Shown: positions 20,934-27,524 of the stretch, piece by piece
Numbering within the stretch: position 1 is the stretch's first letter
Layout of the letters: the number at the start of each line of letters is the position of its first letter
Assembly: GCA_035554595.1 (NCBI GenBank)
Contig: DATMIH010000096.1
Location: 1-27,524, forward strand
DNA length: 27,524 nucleotides
Source of the DNA: VRUE01 sp035554595
GTDB lineage: Bacteria; Actinomycetota; Thermoleophilia; Solirubrobacterales; 70-9
Direction of reading: 5' to 3'
The notes under the pieces: generated by a model
Databases searched by the model: none
Told to the model about the DNA's origin: nothing
What the model saw: only the letters and a program-made list of their open reading frames with translations
Translations under genes and position numbers: made by a program

Positions 20934-22035
20934 GCCGCCCGGCCGTGCGCTGAACCGCGCCGCGCAGCTCGTCGCGGGGTCGCTCGATCAGCAGGCGTTC
21001 GCGCCGGGGCGGTCCCTCGTCCTCGAGCCAGGTGACCGTGCCCGGCCAGTAAGGGCCGGGCGGTCTGCCGGGGTGGTGGAAGACGTCGGCGTAGACCCAA
21101 CTGCCGGTGTTGTGGAGCGTGCCGCCGCCGGCAAGCGGCCACTGCTCGTCGCTCTCTTCGGGGCCGGCGCGGTGGGTGTGGCCGGTGACCACGTGGGCGG
21201 CATCGAGCCGCAGCCTTCGCGAGAGCTCGGTAGCGGCAGCGATGCCGTCGCGGGTGATCGCCGCGGCGGATACGTCAGGCGCGAAGTCGGCGCGCAGCAG
21301 TCGGTTGAGGGCCCAGATGCCGGCCGGCACGCCGGCGCCGATCGCGGCGTTGCGGGCGGCCTTGGTGATCGCGCCGGCGTTGCGGTCGGCCACCAAGCGC
21401 CAGGCGCGCTCGGAGGGCCGGTTCGCCTTGCTCGTCAGGCCGCCGTCGGCGAGGCCGAAGGCGAAGCCGTAGAGCGGTCGCAGGACGCGCTCGTAGTCGC
21501 CCGGGGCGGCTGCCTCCGGTGGCCGGCGCCCGCTGCGCATGATCGCTGCCGCGGCGACGCACTCCAGCCGTGGCAGAGTCATGTGGCAGTCCATGTAGTG
21601 GCCGTGGGTTGCGTAGACGTCGTCGCGTAGCCATACCCCGGGGTAGGCGACGCTGAGCTCGGCCGGGCCGAGCCAGGAGCCGATCCGGGTCAGCGCCTCG
21701 CCGGCCGGCAGGGCGCGGTGCTCGAGTCCGAGCGCGCCGCCGCCGAGGCTGAGCTCTTCCAGCAGCGGCTCGGCGAGACGGTGGTCGTGATTGCCGGGCA
21801 CGAGGACGATGCGCCGCCCCCTCATCGCCTCGCCAAGCTCGGTGAAGAAGGGCTGGGTCAGCTCCAGGACCCGCGCCAGGGGGAAGTCCCGCAGCTCGAG
21901 CACGTCGCCGAGCAGGACGAGCCGGTCGGCCGCGGCGATTCGCTCGAGCAGGGTCGCGCGGATCGCCGGGTCGCTGACAAGGTCCTCGCCGGTGCCGGCG
22001 CCGAGGTGCAGGTCGGAGACGATCGCGGTGCGCAT
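20914..22035 (-). CDS. calcineurin-like metallophosphoesterase
   Basis: 373 aa, ATG 22035. The five-block di-metal phosphoesterase signature is complete: SDLHLG (7-12), LGDVLEL (about 42-48), PGNHDHR (about 80-86), ATHGHYMD (about 141-148) and TGHTHRAG near residue 285. A large insert between the fourth and fifth blocks (roughly 150-280) is rich in Arg and Ala helices and may form a cap. The C-terminal part has VTWLEDEGPPRRERLL. Substrate is not evident; the family includes UDP-diacylglucosamine pyrophosphatase-like and cyclic nucleotide enzymes. The start faces a 47-bp inverted repeat shared with the divergent hydrolase. Its 3' end overlaps the dehalogenase-like gene by 20 nt. Confidence 0.88.
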   Translation of the reverse strand: MRTAIVSDLHLGAGTGEDLVSDPAIRATLLERIAAADRLVLLGDVLELRDFPLARVLELTQPFFTELGEAMRGRRIVLVPGNHDHRLAEPLLEELSLGGGALGLEHRALPAGEALTRIGSWLGPAELSVAYPGVWLRDDVYATHGHYMDCHMTLPRLECVAAAAIMRSGRRPPEAAAPGDYERVLRPLYGFAFGLADGGLTSKANRPSERAWRLVADRNAGAITKAARNAAIGAGVPAGIWALNRLLRADFAPDVSAAAITRDGIAAATELSRRLRLDAAHVVTGHTHRAGPEESDEQWPLAGGGTLHNTGSWVYADVFHHPGRPPGPYWPGTVTWLEDEGPPRRERLLIERPRDELRGAVQRTAGRLRATRR

Positions 22036-22050
22036 CGCCGCCCAAACTAG

Positions 22051-22097
22051 CGGTGCAACGTTTTACGGTCCTGTCAGAGCCGTAAGACGTTGCACCG
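22051..22097. repeat. 18-bp near-perfect inverted repeat in a divergent promoter region
   Basis: CGGTGCAACGTTTTACGG (22051-22068) and CCGTAAGACGTTGCACCG (22080-22097) differ from perfect symmetry at one position, which would be a G-U pair in RNA. The 11-nt loop contains CTGTCAG. It lies between the divergent starts 22035 and 22137. Candidate operator for a dimeric (TetR-like) repressor, or a small palindromic repeat element. Confidence 0.7.
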
Positions 22098-22100
22098 ATT

Positions 22101-22116
22101 CTGGCTGGGCAGCCAG
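22101..22116. promoter_or_regulatory. 16-bp palindrome near the -35 position of the hydrolase gene
   Basis: CTGGCTG and CAGCCAG (22101-22107, 22110-22116) are perfect arms with a 2-nt centre. It sits 6 nt before the -10 candidate TAGACT (22123-22128), which ends 8 nt before ATG 22137. A repressor bound here would cover the -35 region. Confidence 0.45.
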
Positions 22117-22136
22117 TCTGGCTAGACTTCTGCCGG

Positions 22137-23054
<918 letters not shown>

Positions 23055-23061
23055 GCGATCC

Positions 23062-23850
23062 TCAGCGCTTTGGCCCGACGAACTCGTCGAGCCGCGCGAC
23101 ATCGGCCTTGCGGGAGACGTAGATCGAGACCGCAGCCGATTCACGGCTGGGGAATGACGCCGTCCACCTCAACCCGAGGCAGTCGCAGGCCGAGCAGAAG
23201 ATGCTGGTGATGTCTGTGGAAACGTTCGAAAAGGCGTAGCGGGGATGTCGCCAGCCACCACGGCCGGTGTTGGTAACGCGGCAACCGTCTGACTGGATCA
23301 TCCCCCTCAGCAACTGCTCAGGCCAGGCTTCGGCCAGCCCTTGCTGCCAACCGGTGAGGTGGATTGGCCGGGTGTGCTTGGCGCCCGATCCGTGCTGTGG
23401 AAAGAGGCAAGGCCAGGAGCGCGAGTACGCCGAGACCGAATAGCAATGAGACGGAGTGAGTAGCCGGTGAACTTTGCTTGTGCGTAGGACGGCGCGCATC
23501 GAATGCGCGCACTCATCCACAATCAGGGGATATTTCTGGTCGAGAAAGACCCGCAGGCGATAGACGCGGCGGCGATGGGCGGAGATGGTTCCGTCGCCGA
23601 GATAGAGGCCGAGCAGATGGACGTAAGAGGGCCCGAGTTGCCCGTAGTCGTGCTCGGTTTGCCTGCAGGTGGGGCAGAGCTTACGAGGCTCGCCAGTTAC
23701 CCGAGGCCGCGAATGCCAAGGTACCTTTCCGGCGTGCCAATCGCGCACGGTCGAGAGCGGCAGACCCAACCTCTCCGCGACTCTGCGCGAGCCAAGCCCC
23801 TCCTCGTCGCGCAGCCTGATGGCTTCGGCCACCTTTGACTGGCTATGCAC
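23062..23850 (-). CDS. HTH plus LAGLIDADG homing-endonuclease-like protein
   Basis: 262 aa from GTG 23850. A longer frame runs back into tRNA-Leu and is rejected. Residues 5-41 form a helix-turn-helix (VAEAIRLRDEEGLGSRRVAE then RLGLPLSTVRDWHAGKV). A small CPTC pair at 59-62 may be half a zinc ribbon. Two LAGLIDADG-type helices follow: LLGLYLGDGTIS (79-90) and LLRGMIQSDGCRV (180-192), each keeping its acidic residue. The end ALIYVSRKADV-like segment (VSIYVSRKADVARLDEFVGP) is conserved in actinobacterial relatives as I remember them. It could be a DNA-binding regulator derived from a homing enzyme, as WhiA is, or an active free-standing nuclease. It begins 13 nt after the tRNA-Leu 3' end on the same strand. 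GC is somewhat lower than in the neighbours. Confidence 0.75.
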   Translation of the reverse strand: MHSQSKVAEAIRLRDEEGLGSRRVAERLGLPLSTVRDWHAGKVPWHSRPRVTGEPRKLCPTCRQTEHDYGQLGPSYVHLLGLYLGDGTISAHRRRVYRLRVFLDQKYPLIVDECAHSMRAVLRTSKVHRLLTPSHCYSVSAYSRSWPCLFPQHGSGAKHTRPIHLTGWQQGLAEAWPEQLLRGMIQSDGCRVTNTGRGGWRHPRYAFSNVSTDITSIFCSACDCLGLRWTASFPSRESAAVSIYVSRKADVARLDEFVGPKR

Positions 23851-23863
23851 CGACGCCCCGGAA

Positions 23864-23948
23864 TGCGGCTGAGAGGATTCGAACCTCCACGGGGTTTCCC
23901 CCACGAGCACCTGAAGCTCGCGCGTATACCAGATTTCGCCACAGCCGC
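23864..23948 (-). tRNA. tRNA-Leu (CAG anticodon)
   Basis: On the minus strand GCGGCTG pairs with CAGCCGC. The anticodon stem CGAGC/GCTCG encloses the loop TTCAGGT, giving anticodon CAG. A long variable arm (GGGGG-AAA-CCCC type) marks a class II tRNA, and the T arm is GGAGG-TTCGAAT-CCTCT. About 85 nt, no encoded CCA. Confidence 0.95.
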
Positions 23949-24067
23949 CTGTCCCTCCAATCTATCGAGTTCGGCTTAGGCGACGCATGGCGGACTATCG
24001 AACACACGTTCGTAATCTAGTCAATCCGCCGGACGCATCCCACAAAGAGCGTGACCCTCTATCCCGC

Positions 24068-24073
24068 TAGAAT
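24068..24073 (+). promoter_or_regulatory. -10 box of tRNA-Glu
   Basis: TAGAAT ends 11 nt before the 5' end of the mature tRNA-Glu. No good -35 box is visible at 17 bp. Confidence 0.4.
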
Positions 24074-24084
24074 GCCCTTTCCTC

Positions 24085-24157
24085 GCCGCTATCGTCTAGG
24101 GGACTAGGACGCCGGATTCTCAGTCCGGAAACCGGGGTTCGAATCCCCGTAGCGGTA
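24085..24157 (+). tRNA. tRNA-Glu (CTC anticodon), likely integration target
   Basis: GCCGCTA pairs with TAGCGGT (first pair G-U type). The D region GTCTAGGGGACTAGGAC is typical of tRNA-Glu, the anticodon stem CCGGA/TCCGG encloses TTCTCAG, giving anticodon CTC, and the T arm is CGGGG-TTCGAAT-CCCCG. About 73 nt, no encoded CCA. A terminator follows at once, and an integrase gene starts 134 nt downstream, so the 3' half is the probable att core. Confidence 0.95.
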
Positions 24158-24164
24158 CCTCACG

Positions 24165-24192
24165 AAAGCCCCGCAAATGCGGGGTTTTTCTT
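24165..24192 (+). terminator. strong factor-independent terminator after tRNA-Glu
   Basis: CCCCGC (24169-24174) and GCGGGG (24179-24184) flank an AAAT loop and are followed by TTTTTCTTT. This is the only textbook stem plus T-tract in the window. It would end the tRNA transcript 8-35 nt after the mature end. Confidence 0.85.
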
Positions 24193-24217
24193 TGGCCGAG
24201 CGCCGAGCAGATCGTCT

Positions 24218-24265
24218 TTTGTCCCAAAGTTTGTCCCGAAGTCGTGCTAAAAAAGCTGGGACAAA
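24218..24265. repeat. TTTGTCCC repeats upstream of the integrase
   Basis: Two direct copies of TTTGTCCC (24218-24225 and 24230-24237, 12 bp apart) and one inverted copy, GGGACAAA (24258-24265), lie between the tRNA terminator and the integrase start. Their spacing and position fit arm-type integrase or excisionase sites, or an int operator. Confidence 0.55.
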
Positions 24266-24291
24266 GTTTGGACCGATAGACAGGAGCGGCG

Positions 24292-25473
24292 ATGGCGCAG
24301 AAGACAAATCGAGCGATCAGCGGCCATGTCTTCAAGCGCGAGGGCAAGCGTGGGGGAGTCTGGTACGCCAAGTACCGCCTCCCTGACGGTCGCCAAGTGC
24401 AGACCCGGATCGGCCCGCACTGGACTGATCGCAAGCGCGAGCCGACTGCTGGCAGCTACACAAAGGCAAGCGCCAAGGCCTGGCTTGATGACACGCTCGC
24501 CAAAGCTAGGCGAGGAGAGTTGCCGGGGATGATCAAGACCGGCACTACGTTCGCTGCCGCCTGTGACGACTGGCTCGACTACAAGCGCGACCGCAAGATC
24601 AAGCTCTCGACCCAGATCGACTACGAGCACATGGTCGACCGGATGAAGAAGGTCTTCGGCGAGAAATTCGGAGCCCGCGTGAAGCTGGAGGACGTGACGC
24701 CCGAGATGGTCGAGGGCTTCCGCGATGCCCTGGTCGCCGAAGACCTCTCGGATCGCACGGTCAACAAGTACCTGACCGTGCTGCACGGCCTCTTCGTCTG
24801 GGCTCAGCGGCGTTACAAGCTGCCGGCGAATCCGGTCGCGAACGTCGAGCGTCGCCCGCACGCCAAGCGCGGCAACATCGACGTCTTCTCTCGCGAGGAG
24901 GTTCTCGCGCTCGTCCGCGTTGCCGCCTCAGAGCAGGACGGGACGATCTACCTGACAGCGGCCTTCACCGGCCTGCGCCTTGGCGAGCTGCTCGCCCTGC
25001 GCTGGCGCGATGTTGACTTCACCAACAGCGCGATCCACGTTCGCCAGAGCTTCACCAACGGCCGCGTCGACACGCCCAAGAGCGGCCAGGAGCGAACCGT
25101 GCCGATGGCCGACGAGGTTGCGGAGGCGTTGTCCAAGCTCGAGAAGCGAGACCACAACACCACCGACGACGATCTCGTCTTCTGCGGAACTCAGGGTGGT
25201 CACCTCGCGGGCCATCGGCTACGCGACCGCTACAAGGCTGCCCTGAAAGACGCTGGCCTGCGCGAGCTGCGCTTCCACGATCTCCGACATACCTTCGGCT
25301 CCCACGCGATCCGCACCGCGGACTCTCGCGAGGTCATGGAGTGGATGGGCCACCAGGACTTGGCGACGACACAGCGCTACCTCCAGTTCAAGCCTCGCCG
25401 GGACGCCGCGCGCCGGATTTCCGAGGCATTTGCGACCGGTTCGGAACCCATGCCAGCCAGCGAGGCTCGGTAA
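24292..25473 (+). CDS. int: phage-type tyrosine recombinase (site-specific integrase)
   Basis: 393 aa, ATG 24292 with ribosome site CAGGAG. Domain order fits phage and ICE integrases: an N-terminal arm-binding part (GVWYAKYRLPDGRQVQTRIG), a SAM-like core-binding domain (about 85-175, FAAACDDWLDYKRDRKI to TVLHGLFVWAQRRYKLPAN), and the catalytic domain with Arg229 (TGLRLGELLALRW), Lys263 (TPKSGQERTVPM), His329/Arg332 (HDLRHTFGSHAI), His354 (MGHQDLATTQRY) and nucleophile Tyr363. All six catalytic positions are present, so the enzyme is probably active. It lies 134 nt after tRNA-Glu in the same direction, the classic layout of an element integrated in a tRNA 3' end. Confidence 0.95.
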   Translation: MAQKTNRAISGHVFKREGKRGGVWYAKYRLPDGRQVQTRIGPHWTDRKREPTAGSYTKASAKAWLDDTLAKARRGELPGMIKTGTTFAAACDDWLDYKRDRKIKLSTQIDYEHMVDRMKKVFGEKFGARVKLEDVTPEMVEGFRDALVAEDLSDRTVNKYLTVLHGLFVWAQRRYKLPANPVANVERRPHAKRGNIDVFSREEVLALVRVAASEQDGTIYLTAAFTGLRLGELLALRWRDVDFTNSAIHVRQSFTNGRVDTPKSGQERTVPMADEVAEALSKLEKRDHNTTDDDLVFCGTQGGHLAGHRLRDRYKAALKDAGLRELRFHDLRHTFGSHAIRTADSREVMEWMGHQDLATTQRYLQFKPRRDAARRISEAFATGSEPMPASEAR

Positions 25474-25553
25474 TGGGCGGGCCTTGGGACTGTAGGTAGC
25501 GCGCATGAAGGAAGTCAACTTGTAATTCTGATGCCATGGCAGGAGGCAAATTG

Positions 25554-26741
25554 GTGCAAGTGGACGGCGCGGCCGCAGGGGCTTGGATCGAGCCGCGGCT
25601 GGACGGCTGGGGCGGAAAGGTCAAGGCCCAGATTCCGCAGATCTACGACGCCTATGTGCGGATCTTCCATCCAGCATCCGACGAGAAGGGAAACCCAGTC
25701 AGCTGGGGCAAGGTCGCGAGCGCCCTGGGGAGCACCGCGCACCGCGAGATGCAGTGGCACGCAATTGTCGGGTCCTACGACTCCTCCAACTTCGAGGGGT
25801 CGAGATGGCCTGGCGGTAACCCGCATATCTCGGAACTCGACGAGGAGCCGCTAGGGGCGCTCTGCGCGATCTTGGATCGGCGCGCCAGCAGTTCCGAGCG
25901 GTGCTACTTCGGCATCAGCACAATTCACGGGGGAGTTGAGAAGGAATTCCTCGAGGCACCGTTGTTTCGTCTGCCCCACCGCGATTTCGTGATCCTCGCT
26001 GGCCCGCTGTCGGCAGTCGACCAGATCGCTCTCAGCGATACCCACTCCACCGTGTCCAGCTTCAGCGCGGTCATTCCGACTGAGGAGGGTCCGTCGCCCG
26101 AGCCAGATCTCTCCTCCTCTGTGTGGGGGATGGCGCCGAACCTGATCTGGCCGGAGAGCCGCGACTGGTTCGTTGCCACCGAGTACGACTTTGACTCGAC
26201 GCTGGTGGGTGGCAGTAGAGAGCTGATCGACGCGATTCTCGGCTCACCCGATCTCGAGGCTTGGGAGGTCGATCCCGATGTATCGCTTCAAGATGACGCA
26301 GACAAGATCAATCCGATACCCGATCCGCCCCCTGGATTCGGAGAGCCTGGAGATCCCGACGAGCTCCAGCGGTCGTTCTTCACCGAGACCTTGGAGGCGC
26401 TGCGCGGCCAGATTCTCGAGGCCGGCACTACCGAGTCCGGCGTCTTGGAAATTAAGATCGGCAGCTCTGGGGAGCCTCAGTGGCGACTCATCGCCCAGAG
26501 TTCTGACTGGTCCTCCGTTGACTTTACGGCGCTGAAGTCACTGGCGGTGGACAGGGTCGACCTTGACCCCGAGACCGATGCCCTGCGATGCCGGCTCTCC
26601 GACGGCTCGTTGTTTGAGATCCGACCACATACGCAACGGGCGGACGACGATCCGCCCAGTTGGAGAATCGAGACTCCTTTTGGCATGGCGCTTAAGCATG
26701 GGCCCGACCCTGCTTCGCGACCTCGACCGCGGCGAGCTTAG
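25554..26741 (+). CDS. uncharacterised actinobacterial protein behind the integrase
   Basis: 395 aa from GTG 25554, chosen because AGGAGG (25541-25546) sits 7 nt upstream; ATG 25536 overlaps that site and is less likely. The first 280 residues contain AWIEPRLDGWGGKVKAQIPQ, IFHPASDEKGNPVSWGKVA, REMQWHAIVGSYDSSNF, DFVILAGPLSAVDQI, NLIWPESRDWFVATEYDFDS and TLVGGSRELIDAIL. I remember such proteins as widespread hypothetical proteins of actinobacteria; no enzyme motif is recognised. Residues 285-380 are a separate beta-rich module. The final ~16 residues (GPDPASRPRPRRA-like) are an out-of-frame reading of the following helicase fragment, so the true end was probably altered by a junction near 26700. 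Confidence 0.65.
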   Translation: MQVDGAAAGAWIEPRLDGWGGKVKAQIPQIYDAYVRIFHPASDEKGNPVSWGKVASALGSTAHREMQWHAIVGSYDSSNFEGSRWPGGNPHISELDEEPLGALCAILDRRASSSERCYFGISTIHGGVEKEFLEAPLFRLPHRDFVILAGPLSAVDQIALSDTHSTVSSFSAVIPTEEGPSPEPDLSSSVWGMAPNLIWPESRDWFVATEYDFDSTLVGGSRELIDAILGSPDLEAWEVDPDVSLQDDADKINPIPDPPPGFGEPGDPDELQRSFFTETLEALRGQILEAGTTESGVLEIKIGSSGEPQWRLIAQSSDWSSVDFTALKSLAVDRVDLDPETDALRCRLSDGSLFEIRPHTQRADDDPPSWRIETPFGMALKHGPDPASRPRPRRA

Positions 26742-27524
26742 CCTTTCCCCGCGCTCGGTCCTCCTGGTCGATGAGGCCGCGATGGTCGGATCGGAGCATC
26801 TGGCCCGAGTGATCGGCCACGCCGACGAGGCCGGGGCGAAGCTCGTTCTCGTTGGCGATCCCGAGCAGCTTGGCCCGATCGAGGCGGGTGGCCTGTTCTC
26901 CGCGATCGCACAGCGCACAGAGCCCGTCCACCTTGAAGACGTGATTCGCCACAACCACGAGCTCGACCGTGACGCGGCGAAGCTCATTCGAGATGGATCG
27001 GGCCGGGAGGCCCTGAGTCTGTACCGATCCGAGGAGCGGGTCACGGTCGCCGGAAACGCCGAGGAGCGCCGAGTAGCGATGGTCAAGGACTGGTGGCAGT
27101 CCTACTCCCAGGGAGAGGACGCGCTGATGGTGGCGAAGCGAAACGTCGAGGTCGAGCGCTTGAACGCCACCGCGCGCGAGCTGGTCAAGGCCGAAGGCAG
27201 GTTGGGCACGGAGGAGATCGAGGTCGGCGGCGCTGCCATCGCCGCCGGCGATCTCCTCATCACCCGCGTCAACGACCGCGCCGCCGGCATCTACAACCGC
27301 GAGCGTTGGGAAGTGGCGGCAGTCGATGCAGAGCGCGGGCGCGTCGTCCTTGAGGGCATCGACCAGGCCCGGCGTGTCGAGGTCGGCCACGACTATCTGG
27401 ACCGCACCACCTTGGGCGGCGAGGCTCCGGCCCTACAACACGCCTACGGCGTCACCACCTACTGCGCCCAGGGCACCACCGTAGATCGGGCCTACGTCAT
27501 GGCCGACCCGTCGATGGACAAGCA
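26699..27524 (+). pseudogene. TraA/MobF-type relaxase-helicase, 5'-truncated, runs off the window
   Basis: An open frame from about 26699 to the window end encodes the RecD-like helicase half of a conjugative relaxase: TLLRDLDRGELSLSPRSVL, Walker B LLVDEAAMVGSEHL, motif III LVLVGDPEQLGPIEAGG, a following FSAIAQRTEPVHLEDVIRHN, then AGDLLITRVNDRAAGIYNRE and motif V-like HAYGVTTYCAQGTTVDRAYV. The N-terminal relaxase domain and Walker A are absent: upstream DNA belongs to the preceding gene in another frame. It overlaps that gene by 43 nt and has no ribosome site. Most likely a conjugation gene cut by recombination. The rest, to the right, is unseen. CAQG replaces the more usual KAQG. Confidence 0.7.

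Noticed and set aside
23851..23910. Longer start for the HTH/LAGLIDADG gene
   Set aside because: It lies within tRNA-Leu; GTG 23850 is the first start outside the tRNA.

Overview
This is high-GC bacterial DNA, dense in genes, with short intergenic gaps and GTG as well as ATG starts. The mix of families points to an actinobacterium, most likely class Thermoleophilia (Solirubrobacterales-like): PPK2, DUF1330, DUF7144, RDD, deazaflavin-dependent nitroreductase-like proteins, a MocR regulator and a tyrosine recombinase at a tRNA. This placement is inferred from composition and gene content, not from a marker gene. Most of the window is ordinary chromosome; two stretches look accessory.

Layout. 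1-4.5 kb: the 5' end of an MFS exporter gene (minus), a tiny His-rich secreted protein, polyphosphate kinase 2, a RibD/DHFR-family reductase, a divergent pair of paralogous secreted NlpC/P60-like proteins, and a PQQ-type beta-propeller lipoprotein. 4.5-4.7 kb: divergent tRNA-Gly(TCC) and tRNA-Pro(GGG). 4.7-6.7 kb: accessory patch of lower GC. It holds a TIR-domain gene split by a frameshift at a (GA)4 tract, then a two-gene module that resembles a toxin-antitoxin pair, whose second gene loses coding character midway. 6.7-14.7 kb: SnoaL-like protein, secreted protein, MsrA, a glyoxalase-type protein with a 55-aa partner, a 5'-truncated nitroreductase relic, an orphan branched-chain amino acid type binding lipoprotein, a full-length nitroreductase-like protein, a cupin, a membrane protein, an SRPBCC protein and an amidase. 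14.7-23 kb: a MocR/PdxR regulator divergent from an FAD amine-oxidase-like protein, NUDIX and DUF1330 genes, an RDD membrane protein, a DUF7144 membrane protein, a haloalkane-dehalogenase-like hydrolase, a metallophosphoesterase and a second alpha/beta hydrolase. 23-27.5 kb: an HTH plus LAGLIDADG protein directly behind tRNA-Leu(CAG), then tRNA-Glu(CTC) with a strong terminator, repeats and a phage-type integrase, then an uncharacterised 395-aa gene and a 5'-truncated TraA/MobF-type helicase fragment running off the end. This end is probably the int-side border of an integrated element.

How the DNA is organised. Many genes without a Shine-Dalgarno sequence have a TANNNT hexamer ending 6-9 nt before the start codon, suggesting leaderless mRNAs. 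At two divergent loci the opposing -10 hexamers share one TA step. Convergent neighbours are packed so tightly that stop codons overlap (twice through a shared CTAG) or lie 3-7 nt apart. Several strong inverted repeats sit at starts or in promoter regions (9513-9550, 17475-17524, 22051-22097, 19902-19913). The best leads are the TIR gene with its repeat-associated frameshift, the leaderless/bidirectional promoter pattern, the hairpin over the NUDIX start, and the tRNA-Glu integration border. I did not find a clearly new multi-gene system.
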